This document shows, one piece after another, positions 56,442 through 64,000 of a stretch of DNA of 64,000 bases. The notes beneath the pieces were generated by a model. That model did no database searches, was not told the origin of the DNA, and saw only the letters and a list, made by a program, of their open reading frames with translations. A program made the position numbers and the translations under genes. Position 1 is the stretch's first letter. Every line of letters begins with the position of its first letter. This stretch comes from Candidatus Nitrotoga sp. SPKER. Its GTDB lineage: Bacteria; Pseudomonadota; Gammaproteobacteria; Burkholderiales; Gallionellaceae. The stretch covers positions 233,422 to 297,421 of the forward strand of contig QFXG01000028.1 in the NCBI GenBank assembly GCA_003402285.1, read 5' to 3'.

Positions 56442-56518
56442 GCGCCCGTAGCTCAGCTGGATAGAGTATTGGTTTCCGAAGCCAAGGGTCGTGGGTTCGA
56501 CTCCCGCCGGGCGCACCA
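56442..56518 (+). tRNA. tRNA-Arg (anticodon CCG), CCA encoded
   Basis: A full cloverleaf is visible. The acceptor stem is GCGCCCG paired with CGGGCGC, the D-loop AGCTCAGCTGGATAGAGT, the anticodon loop TTCCGAA with anticodon CCG, and the T-arm GTGGGTTCGACTCCCGC. CCA is encoded at 56516-56518. It decodes CGG. A TATACT -10 box lies 14 bases upstream (56422-56427) but no good -35 is seen. Confidence 0.97.
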
Positions 56519-56880
56519 GTGGTCGAAATTATGACCGTTTTGGACTAATTCTATAGCAACGCAATCTCTAGCAACCCATGTGACACCGCTGCTAGTACAA
56601 GACACAACAGCCGTCATTAGCAGACGGAAAGCCGTCTTAAAATCAAAAATAGGACGAAATCCAATTAGATAACTTAAAACCCATGATACTTCTTAAAAAT
56701 CAATAAATGCACCGACTCAACTTAATAGGCCGCGATCCATTTATGCAGCACATCAACGATATCATGAACAGCCCAACATAAATATAACTATCAATAAAGC
56801 TATACCATACCCCATCGACTTTGGGATCATTCGTAAAACGACTGAATGCATGCCATCTCAATCCACTAGCGAAAAAATCC
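56519..56880. other. Non-coding stretch between tRNA-Arg and argA
   Basis: About 360 bases with no supported gene. A GGTC-gaaattat-GACC hairpin followed by GTTTT right after the tRNA (56521-56541) may terminate it. A 60-codon minus-strand frame (56700-56882) crosses the argA start and was not called. The promoter of argA should be here but is not clear. Confidence 0.45.
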
Positions 56881-58206
56881 ATGCCATACAGCCCCGTGCC
56901 TCCTACTGAATTCGTTGCCTGGTTTCGTTCAGTTGCGCCTTACATCAACGCCTTTCGTGGTCGTACTTTCGTGATCGCGTTCGGCGGTGAAGTCGTAGCG
57001 GATGGTAAATTCGTTGAGCTGACTCACGACTTTAACCTACTTTCCAGCCTAGGAGTACGACTCATATTAGTACATGGCGCTCGCCCACAAATCGAACATC
57101 ATTTATCGCGCAACAATCTTGAAGATCACTATCATCATGGTATCCGCCTAACCAATTCAGAAACCATGCAATGCGTAAAAGAAGCGGTAGGTCGCGTGCG
57201 AGTAGAAATCGAAGCTCTACTGTCGATGGGCTTGGCAAATTCTCCCATGGCTAACGCTGATATTCGCGTTGCGGGCGGCAACTTTATTACTGCCCAGCCA
57301 ATGGGCGTAATACATGGTGTGGATTTACTGCATACTGGCAGCGTGCGTAAAGTAGATGTTGTAGCGATCAAAGACCGGCTTGAGCACAATGAAGTCGTTT
57401 TACTTTCCCCGCTTGGTTATTCGCCTACTGGCGAGGTGTTCAACCTTACTCTGGAAGAGGTGGCAACACGTACTGCTATCGCACTCGACGCAGATAAACT
57501 GATTTTCCTGATGGAAATGGACGGTGTGCAGGATAAACACGACAATTTACTGCGTGAATTAACCGTTGCCGATGCCAATACCATCTTATCCGCAAAAAAC
57601 AAAGTGCCCGAAGATGTATCACTGTTCCTACCATGCGCTGTGCATGCCTGCGAGGCAGGCGTAGCACGTACGCACCTTATCAGCCGCCATATTGATGGTG
57701 CTATTTTACAAGAATTGTTTAGTGATATCGGTATCGGCAGTATGGTGGTGGAAAGCACACTCAACATTTTACGTGATGCCACTATTAATGATGTAGGTGG
57801 CATTTTGCAACTACTGCAACCATTGGAAGCTGAAGGCGTACTGGTACGACGTGGCCGCGAGCGACTGGAACGTGAAATCGGGCGTTTCGTAGTGCTGGAA
57901 CATGACCACCGTATCATCGGCTGTGCCGCATTGTATCCATTTGTCGAAGAACAAGCCGCCGAGCTTGCCTGTCTCGCCGTGCAAACCAATTACCGCAAAC
58001 AAGGTTACGGCGACATTCTGCTTAAGCACGTCCTGGCTCAAGCACAAGCCCAAGGTTTACACAAATTATTTGTGCTGACTACGCGTACTGCTCACTGGTT
58101 TATTGAACGGGGATTCAAAGAAACAGACGTTGGACAATTACCTACGCAGAAAAAAATGCTTTACAACTATCAGCGCCGCTCCAAAGTATTTCTGAAAAAT
58201 CTATGA
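56881..58206 (+). CDS. argA: N-acetylglutamate synthase ArgA
   Basis: This 441-residue two-domain enzyme acetylates glutamate with acetyl-CoA in the first step of arginine synthesis. Residues about 15-290 are an amino acid kinase-like domain (FRGRTFVIAFGGEVVADG, ILVHGARPQIEH, VAGGNFITAQP). Residues about 295-435 are a GNAT domain with TNYRKQGYGDILL for acetyl-CoA. The ATG at 56881 fits the family start; a TTG at 56821 would add 20 residues. The arginine tRNA upstream is a coincidence or a loose link. Confidence 0.94.
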   Translation: MPYSPVPPTEFVAWFRSVAPYINAFRGRTFVIAFGGEVVADGKFVELTHDFNLLSSLGVRLILVHGARPQIEHHLSRNNLEDHYHHGIRLTNSETMQCVKEAVGRVRVEIEALLSMGLANSPMANADIRVAGGNFITAQPMGVIHGVDLLHTGSVRKVDVVAIKDRLEHNEVVLLSPLGYSPTGEVFNLTLEEVATRTAIALDADKLIFLMEMDGVQDKHDNLLRELTVADANTILSAKNKVPEDVSLFLPCAVHACEAGVARTHLISRHIDGAILQELFSDIGIGSMVVESTLNILRDATINDVGGILQLLQPLEAEGVLVRRGRERLEREIGRFVVLEHDHRIIGCAALYPFVEEQAAELACLAVQTNYRKQGYGDILLKHVLAQAQAQGLHKLFVLTTRTAHWFIERGFKETDVGQLPTQKKMLYNYQRRSKVFLKNL

Positions 58207-58298
58207 TCAAATTGTGTATGGAATGAAATTGGATCTTTGCGACGTTCATGATTAATGTCAAAATTAAAACGCTAAACTAAATATCGGAGAACTTAATA

Positions 58299-58571
58299 AT
58301 GACAAGAATGGTACAGTGCATCAAATTAGGCCACGAAGCAGAAGGATTGGAGCGCGCGCCATACCCTGGCGCATTGGGGCAACGCATTTTCGAACAGGTT
58401 TCGAAAGACGCTTGGGCCGCGTGGCTCAAACACCAGACCATGCTGGTCAACGAAAACCGTCTAAATCTTGCAGAAGCGCATGCACGCAAGTACTTAGCCC
58501 AACAAATGGAAAATCATTTCTTTGGAGATGGTGCGGAAATGCCTTCCGGCTATGTACCGCCGGGCAAATAG
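58299..58571 (+). CDS. yggX: Fe(II)-trafficking protein YggX
   Basis: This 90-residue cytoplasmic protein shows the YggX pattern: [21 protein letters not shown] near the N-terminus, [20 protein letters not shown], and [18 protein letters not shown] at the end. Only one cysteine, in the usual position near residue 7, is present. YggX protects iron-sulfur enzymes from oxidative damage. GGAG precedes the ATG. Gene order next to argA is not informative. Confidence 0.93.
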   Translation: MTRMVQCIKLGHEAEGLERAPYPGALGQRIFEQVSKDAWAAWLKHQTMLVNENRLNLAEAHARKYLAQQMENHFFGDGAEMPSGYVPPGK

Positions 58572-58685
58572 AATAGTCGACGCACCATTGACGCGGCCAT
58601 CAACTTAAAAAATTCATATCTCTCAGTCAACCTTGCTGCTTGCTCTTCCGCAAGCGGCAAAAAAGGTAAGGTCGCTCAGGAAAAA

Positions 58686-59624
58686 TTACAAGCTAATGTG
58701 ATAGCCAAAATTTTTCTGAAACAACAAAACAAGCTCGTCGCGCGTTGGCTTGTGGTTTTGCCCGCCGCGGCTGGCGATTTTCAGCGAACCTAGCAAAGAA
58801 GCAAGGCGTCCGGTGGTATCCCAATCCCAGCCTTGCTGAATACCGTACAGTAAACCTGCACGATAAGCATCACCGCAACCAGTGGGGTCCAGCAATGTCT
58901 CAGCCATAGGCGTTGGGATGCGCACTTCCTTGCCATTTGCATAAATGAGCGATCCTTCTGCACCGAGAGTAATAATGAACGCCTGTGTCAGCTTACTAAG
59001 TTCTTCAATTTTTTTTCCAGTTTTATCCTGCAATAACTTAGCCTCGTAATCATTCACTGTCACGTAATCCGCCTGCTTGACGAAGTTCAATAATTCATCA
59101 CTACTAAACATCGGCATACCTTGACCCGGATCGAACACGAAGGGAATGCCCGCCGCATGAAATTCCTGCGCATGCTGCAGCATACCTGCTCGCCCGTCTG
59201 GTGATACGATGCCGAGCGAGACATCCTTAGCATCAAATACATGGTTCTGTTCAGAAAAGCCCATCGCACCAGGATGGAAGGCGGTAATTTGATTATCATC
59301 CAGATCGGTTGTGATAAAAGCCTGACCAGTGAAACTGTCCGGTACAAGACGAATATATTGTTGCGATAAGCCTAATTTTTCCAGGCGTGAAGTATAAGGA
59401 CCAAAATCATCACCTACCGTCGCCATGATCAGCGGCTTACCGCCGAGTAGTTTCAAATTATAGGCAATGTTCCCTGCGCAGCCGCCAAACTCCCGACGCA
59501 TCTCCGGCACCAGAAAGGAAACATTCAAGATGTGTATCTGCTCAGGCAAGATGTGTTTTTTGAACTGATCGTTAAACACCATAATAGTGTCGTAAGCTAA
59601 GGAGCCGCAGATGAGCGTATGCAT
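58686..59624 (-). CDS. PfkB-family sugar or nucleoside kinase
   Basis: This 312-residue PfkB kinase has the C-terminal signature LLDPTGCGDAYRAGLLYG with the catalytic aspartate, the N-terminal GGCAGNIAYNLKLLGG motif, and DPGQGMPMFS in the middle. Related proteins in betaproteobacteria are annotated as adenosine kinase or carbohydrate kinase. Sequence alone does not fix the substrate. It is convergent with yggX and stands alone. Confidence 0.85.
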   Translation of the reverse strand: MHTLICGSLAYDTIMVFNDQFKKHILPEQIHILNVSFLVPEMRREFGGCAGNIAYNLKLLGGKPLIMATVGDDFGPYTSRLEKLGLSQQYIRLVPDSFTGQAFITTDLDDNQITAFHPGAMGFSEQNHVFDAKDVSLGIVSPDGRAGMLQHAQEFHAAGIPFVFDPGQGMPMFSSDELLNFVKQADYVTVNDYEAKLLQDKTGKKIEELSKLTQAFIITLGAEGSLIYANGKEVRIPTPMAETLLDPTGCGDAYRAGLLYGIQQGWDWDTTGRLASLLGSLKIASRGGQNHKPTRDELVLLFQKNFGYHISL

Positions 59625-59758
59625 AGTGATCGCGTAAGTTGAATAATGGGGACGTAGATTATAACAGCCCGCATAATATCAATTTGACATAGCCCTCACA
59701 GCCCTTCCTGATTTAACCATCTCGACACCTCAAATATCTTGGGTAAAGGAGATGCGTG

Positions 59759-59967
59759 ATGAATATCAACCCGGTTCAGCTTCAAAAGAGGTTGTCGATG
59801 ACGTCATTCATCGAACGCTACGGAACACAGAAAAGCCACGCTGCGGTGATCTCTCTGTGCTGGCTTAACAGATTTGTCTGCCCGATCTGAAGCCCGCCTA
59901 CTCGGGAACTTACCATGCTTTCAACTTTGCCAACTATGTTCAACATTATCTTGCTGAGGTCAACTGA
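59759..59967 (+). pseudogene. Remnant of an IS1595-family transposase
   Basis: The frame starts MNINPVQLQKRLSMTSFIER and continues with a WLNRFVCP segment, matching the start of IS1595-type transposases up to the zinc-ribbon. A TGA stop follows. In a shifted frame the text then reads GTYHAFNFANYVQHYLAEVN, close to the C-terminal end of the same family. The catalytic core between is missing, so a large internal deletion has joined the two ends. Terminal inverted repeats were not found. Confidence 0.7.
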
Positions 59968-60100
59968 ACTTGGTGACTAATCAGGAGCGACTTTAAGGGG
60001 GCCAAGCAATATCACCAGATATAGCAAAATTACAGGGCATGGAAATCTTAAGCGTCACGGCGCATAATCCATTAAGCATCATGATTGATAGGGGCAAGCG

Positions 60101-61390
60101 ATGTTTGATAATTTTCTAAAACTGATTCCGACACAAATTTCGACAGCTTGGCTGGCGCCAGTATTTGCAATTGCTTTTGCGTGCTGGAAATTCTTTCGAG
60201 AGCAAGAACGGTTGGAAGAAACCGTGGAAATTGAAAAAACAAAAGTGGTGAAACTGGAAGCGGCGCTGGAACAGCAGAAACTCTCAAACGAGTTATTGCA
60301 TCAAGGCTTGCTGGAAATGCAACAGTACAAGGAACAACTCGACACATTGCTGGCTGATGCGCGCAGCCAGATTCGTGCAGTAGCTGATTCTATTATTATT
60401 CGCAATCCCTATTCTGATCAAGCTTTGGTGTTTTTGATTGCACATGGCCCAGCCGCGCAGAGTGTAGTCAAAATGCAAATTGATTTACACGGCAGTCAGG
60501 CGGGGGAAGTATACCTGTCACGCAAAACTTCAATTTATTCGCCTGCGATGGCGAATAAGACACATGAAAAACGGCTGGATACCAAATCTGGTTTTCAATC
60601 AAATAATATTCTTACCAAGCCTTTATTGAAATTTGGCAGCGAGCTGGTTGGTGTGGTGCAGTTTCTCAATGAAGATCGCACTACGCCATTTACGGTGGAG
60701 GATGAGAAAAAAATCGAATCGATCTGTGTCAAATTGGCATTCGCGGTTTCAAACATCATTGCTGATCCGAGCAATCTGGTGCATTTGGGTGTCGTACTTG
60801 ATCCACACATCAATCAAGCTACGATTCTGTTTACTGATATCACCAATTCCGACTTGCTGTTTCAACAATTAGCCGTGGCTGATGCGACCGCGTTGGTGGA
60901 TGAATATCTGGAACGTTTAGGTGCAATTGGTGTACAGCATGGTGCACGCATCGATAAATATCTGGGCGATGGCATGATGCTGAGTTTTGAAACAGCAGGT
61001 GCTGAAAATGCCCCAAAGGCACTGCGAGCAGCGCTCGAAATGCAGCGAGAGTTTTATGAGATCAAACAGGAATGGCAACGTTTAAATTACACGCTGGATT
61101 TGCTGGATCATCGGATAGGCATTGCGAGCGGGCCGGTTTACGGACGCCGCATGGGTTACAGTGGTACCAGTATCTTTACAATCATGGGTGCACCCGTTAA
61201 TTTGGCTGCACATCTTTGTGACCAGGCACGTACTGCCAGTGAGCGCATTCTGATCAGTGAAGATACCGAACAAAAATTACGTCACGTCATGCCATCCGGC
61301 TGGTATTTGGAACGTTTTTCGTTACCGCGCTATGCAGCTTATCAAGTCAGCAATAACGCCGCCGGACAAATGGTCGAAGTAGTTGCATAA
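60101..61390 (+). CDS. GAF domain/class III adenylate cyclase-like protein
   Basis: This 429-residue protein has a short N-terminal hydrophobic segment (about 12-30), a coiled coil (about 33-85), a GAF-like domain (about 90-220) and a class III cyclase domain. Metal-binding Asp246 (ILFTDITNSD) and Asp290 (KYLGDGMM) and substrate lysine 286 are present, and Thr360 sits at the adenine-specifying position. The transition-state arginine is replaced by His371 (VNLAAHL), with Asn367 kept. Its product may be cAMP, or it may have reduced activity. It stands alone after the transposase remnant. Confidence 0.85.
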   Translation: MFDNFLKLIPTQISTAWLAPVFAIAFACWKFFREQERLEETVEIEKTKVVKLEAALEQQKLSNELLHQGLLEMQQYKEQLDTLLADARSQIRAVADSIIIRNPYSDQALVFLIAHGPAAQSVVKMQIDLHGSQAGEVYLSRKTSIYSPAMANKTHEKRLDTKSGFQSNNILTKPLLKFGSELVGVVQFLNEDRTTPFTVEDEKKIESICVKLAFAVSNIIADPSNLVHLGVVLDPHINQATILFTDITNSDLLFQQLAVADATALVDEYLERLGAIGVQHGARIDKYLGDGMMLSFETAGAENAPKALRAALEMQREFYEIKQEWQRLNYTLDLLDHRIGIASGPVYGRRMGYSGTSIFTIMGAPVNLAAHLCDQARTASERILISEDTEQKLRHVMPSGWYLERFSLPRYAAYQVSNNAAGQMVEVVA

Positions 61391-61406
61391 TTTGCAATTT
61401 CAAATG

Positions 61407-62507
61407 CTAGTCGATCCTGCTCGGAACTTTCGGCGTGGCGCATACCACGTCTGCGTTCTGAGCTCGGTGACGCAGAGCATGATCGATTAGTACCAAGGCC
61501 AACATGGCCTCCGCAATGGGCGTCGCGCGAATACCTACGCACGGGTCGTGTCGACCATGGGTTTCCACGAGCGTTGATTCACCCGCTTTATTGATGGAGC
61601 GGCGCGGCAGGCGGATGCTGGAAGTAGGTTTTATGGCGATATGCGCCACAATATCCTGGCCGGTGGAAATGCCGCCCAATATACCGCCAGCATGGTTGGA
61701 TAAAAAACCTTGCGGAGTGATTTCGTCACTATGTTCACTGCCTCTCTGCGTTACGGAAGCGAAGCCGGCACCAATCTCTACCCCTTTTACAGCATTAATG
61801 CTCATCATGGCATAGCCAATTTCGGCATCGAGACGGTCATACACCGGCTCGCCCCAGCCTACCGGCATATGTTCAGCCACGACCGTAAGCTTTGCACCAA
61901 TGGAATCGCCGGATTTACGTAGCGCATCCATGTACGCTTCCAGTTGTTCAACATAATTGTCATCGGCGACAAAGAAGGGATTGCTGTTGACGTCATCCCA
62001 ATTCTTGAATGGCACGACTATTTCACCCAATTGTGATAAATAACCGCGTATCACGACACCATAACGCTCATTCAGCCATTTTTTTGCAATCGCTCCAGCT
62101 GCTACCCGCACCGCGGTCTCGCGCGCAGACGCCCGCCCGCCGCCACGATGGTCACGAATACCGTATTTCTGCCAGTACGTATAATCGGCATGGCCGGGAC
62201 GAAAACTTTCGGCAATGTTGCCGTAGTCTTTGCTACGTTGGTCTTCATTGCGGATCAATAAGGCAATCGGTGTGCCAGTAGTCTTGCCTTCAAAGATGCC
62301 GGATAAAATTTCTACGGTATCTGTCTCGCGCCTTTGGGTGACGTGACGCGAAGTGCCCGGCTTACGTCGATCCAGCTCGCATTGGATGTCTGCTGTGCTT
62401 AATGCCATCCCCGGCGGACAACCATCTACCAGGCAACCGATTGCAGCTCCATGCGATTCGCCGAAAGATGTCACGCAAAATAAAGTACCAAATGTATTTC
62501 CTGACAT
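61407..62507 (-). CDS. aroC: Chorismate synthase AroC
   Basis: This 366-residue enzyme removes phosphate from EPSP with reduced FMN to give chorismate, the last common step of aromatic synthesis. Motifs include [19 protein letters not shown], the [14 protein letters not shown] loop, [22 protein letters not shown] and the C-terminal [23 protein letters not shown]. Length is typical. It is convergent with the cyclase gene. Confidence 0.97.
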   Translation of the reverse strand: MSGNTFGTLFCVTSFGESHGAAIGCLVDGCPPGMALSTADIQCELDRRKPGTSRHVTQRRETDTVEILSGIFEGKTTGTPIALLIRNEDQRSKDYGNIAESFRPGHADYTYWQKYGIRDHRGGGRASARETAVRVAAGAIAKKWLNERYGVVIRGYLSQLGEIVVPFKNWDDVNSNPFFVADDNYVEQLEAYMDALRKSGDSIGAKLTVVAEHMPVGWGEPVYDRLDAEIGYAMMSINAVKGVEIGAGFASVTQRGSEHSDEITPQGFLSNHAGGILGGISTGQDIVAHIAIKPTSSIRLPRRSINKAGESTLVETHGRHDPCVGIRATPIAEAMLALVLIDHALRHRAQNADVVCATPKVPSRID

Positions 62508-62577
62508 GACTAAGCTCGCTAAATTGATAAGGCAAGTTTAACATACCACCCCCAACCATCCATTCCTGGTTATACAA

Positions 62578-63076
62578 ATGAAAGTAATTTTAATGACCGC
62601 AGCGGGCAACCCCGATGTGCTACAACCGCGTGAAATTCCCCTACCTGAACTTCCCTCAGAACACCATGTACGGGTCAAACTGGCCACCAGTGGGCATCAA
62701 TCCGCTAAACACCAAGTTGCGCATCGAGCCAGTCTACTACCCCAACAAACTTCCCGCGATTTTGTGTTGTGATGGTGCCGAAATCATCAATGCCATGGGC
62801 ACGGCTGTAACACGTTTTACGGTCGGTAACGCGGTCTACTTCTGTAACGGTGGCATCGACAACGAACCCGGTTGCTATGCTGAGTAGGCCAATGTGCATG
62901 AAGATTACTGTGCTTTTAAACCAGCCAACCTTAGCCTGCATGAAAGCGCTGCGCTACCACTGGTACTAATCACAGTGTGGGAAGCATTAATTAAACGTGT
63001 CAATCTACGAGCCAACCAAACAATCCTCATCCATACCGCAGTCGCAGGTAAGCTCGGCGGGCTGGCGATGGATTAA
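62578..63076 (+). pseudogene. Decayed NADPH:quinone oxidoreductase (MDR family)
   Basis: The frame begins MKVILMTAAGNPDVLQPREI and shows the start of a zinc-free MDR quinone reductase. Near position 62690 it shifts by one frame to GINPLNTKLR and VYFCNGGIDNEPGCYAE. A TAG at 62885-62887 then interrupts it. The same frame continues ANVHEDYCAFKPANLSLHESAALPL to a stop at 63074-63076. The C-terminal half is missing, cut short just before ubiD. Frameshift, nonsense codon and truncation together mark a clear pseudogene. Confidence 0.85.
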
Positions 63077-63085
63077 CACGGACAA

Positions 63086-64000
63086 CTACAAGCCAAGCTC
63101 TCCCCACATTGCATCTACACGGCGTTTGGTCACTTCGTCCATCGCAATTGGCGTGCCCCACTCTCGTTGCGTTTCACCCGGCCATTTGTTGGTCGCATCC
63201 AGACCCATCTTGCTGCCCAGACCAGATACCGGGCTGGCGAAATCGAGATAATCAATGGGCGTGTGATCCACCAGCAGTGTATCGCGTGTAGGATCGACGC
63301 GGGTGGTAATCGCCCAGATTACTTCCTTCCACTGACGGATATCAATGTCGTCGTCCACCACGATGATGAACTTGGTATACATGAACTGGCGCAGATAGGA
63401 CCAGATACCGAACATCACACGCATGGCATGTCCCGGATACTGCTTCTTCATGGATACAATTGCCAAACGATAAGAACAGCCTTCTGGCGGTAGATAGAAA
63501 TCCGAAATCTCGGGAAACTGCTTCTGTAGAAGTGGCACGAACACTTCATTCAATGCCACGCCCAAAATGGCCGGTTCATCTGGCGGTTTGCCGGTATAGG
63601 TGGAGTGATAAATGGGATTGCGACGCATGGTGATGCGTTCAATAGTGAATACCGGAAATTTTTCCTGCTCATTGTAATAACCAGTATGGTCACCAAACGG
63701 GCCTTCCAATGCAATTTCATGAGGGTGAATTATTCCTTCCAGCACGATCTCGGCGCTGGCGGGTACTTGCAAATCGTTACCAATACATTTAACCAGTTCG
63801 GTTTTTGATCCACGTAACAAGCCGGAAAATTGATATTCAGACAAGCTATCCGGCACCGGCGTGACCGCACCCAAAATTGTGGCCGGGTCGGCACCGATCA
63901 CCACTGTCAATGGAAACGGCTGGCCTGGATACGTTTTGCACCACTCCTGGAAATCCAGCGCGCCTCCACGATGCGCCAGCCAGCGCATAATGACTTTATT
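63086..64000 (-). CDS. ubiD: UbiD-family decarboxylase, C-terminal part (5' end beyond window)
   Basis: The frame is open from the window edge to the stop at 63086, giving about 304 C-terminal residues of a protein usually near 490. Motifs of UbiD are visible: [53 protein letters not shown] and [19 protein letters not shown]. UbiD uses prenylated FMN to decarboxylate 3-octaprenyl-4-hydroxybenzoate in ubiquinone synthesis. The ATG at 63988 lies inside conserved sequence and is not the start. Assignment to UbiD rather than another member of the family is likely but not proven by the fragment. Confidence 0.9.
   Translation of the reverse strand, partial: NKVIMRWLAHRGGALDFQEWCKTYPGQPFPLTVVIGADPATILGAVTPVPDSLSEYQFSGLLRGSKTELVKCIGNDLQVPASAEIVLEGIIHPHEIALEGPFGDHTGYYNEQEKFPVFTIERITMRRNPIYHSTYTGKPPDEPAILGVALNEVFVPLLQKQFPEISDFYLPPEGCSYRLAIVSMKKQYPGHAMRVMFGIWSYLRQFMYTKFIIVVDDDIDIRQWKEVIWAITTRVDPTRDTLLVDHTPIDYLDFASPVSGLGSKMGLDATNKWPGETQREWGTPIAMDEVTKRRVDAMWGELGL

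Noticed and set aside
56700-56882. 60-codon minus-strand frame before argA
   Set aside because: It overlaps the argA start region and has no clear ribosome binding site or family resemblance.
57417-57989. 190-codon minus-strand frame
   Set aside because: It is antisense to argA and rich in Ser/Arg without any recognisable motif.

Overview
The window reads as chromosome of a betaproteobacterium. The dcw division and cell-wall cluster (mraZ to lpxC) is complete and in the usual betaproteobacterial order, ArgA has the fused kinase-acetyltransferase form, and the respiratory genes (alternative complex III, a divergent cbb3-like oxidase, many c-type cytochromes) suit a chemolithotroph. The moderate G+C and this gene set resemble Gallionellaceae (Gallionella, Sideroxydans, Ferriphaselus, Candidatus Nitrotoga). 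The family assignment is inference from gene content, not a phylogenetic result.

Layout. (1) 1-6748, minus strand: alternative complex III operon actA-B1-B2-C-D-E-F, with ActB encoded as two adjacent genes and actF cut by the window edge. (2) 7195-8684: lgt, then a c551-type cytochrome c with promoter and terminator. (3) 9196-14046: a five-gene branched-chain amino acid ABC transporter, livJHMGF, with a terminator after livJ. (4) 14069-16391: a TPR protein, an EI24/CysZ-like membrane protein, a frameshifted small gene and rnpB. (5) 16705-35745: the dcw cluster, preceded by a good sigma70 promoter and three TGGG boxes at exact 10-bp spacing that match a MraZ operator. (6) 35838-56206: an accessory respiratory region. 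At its centre is a minus-strand operon-like run (50303 to 43015) with a CcoN-like subunit, a monohaem CcoO-like protein with a long insertion, a haem-less protein with a faint CcoP-like N-terminus, a membrane-anchored cytochrome c, a SUMF1-fold protein and many small membrane proteins. Around it lie a CcoG-like ferredoxin with a FixH/YtkA-like lipoprotein, an MFS-spermidine synthase fusion, two half-size relatives of haem-copper oxidase subunit I, a thioredoxin-like lipoprotein and a diheme cytochrome c4. Three very short membrane-protein genes (33, 36 and 44 codons) with good ribosome binding sites also sit here. (7) 56442-64000: tRNA-Arg(CCG), argA, yggX, a PfkB-family kinase, an IS1595-like transposase remnant, a GAF/class III cyclase, aroC, a decayed quinone oxidoreductase pseudogene and the C-terminal part of ubiD.

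How the parts may work together. Alternative complex III would pass quinol electrons to periplasmic cytochromes c, possibly the c551-type protein at 8254, and on to a terminal oxidase. The region at 43-50 kb looks like such an oxidase, but of an unusual composition: it has subunit I with the copper, haem and tyrosine ligands in place, one haem c in the CcoO position and no canonical CcoP. The most interesting part of the window is this cluster together with its half-size subunit-I-like proteins and microproteins. Its biochemical role cannot be settled from sequence alone.
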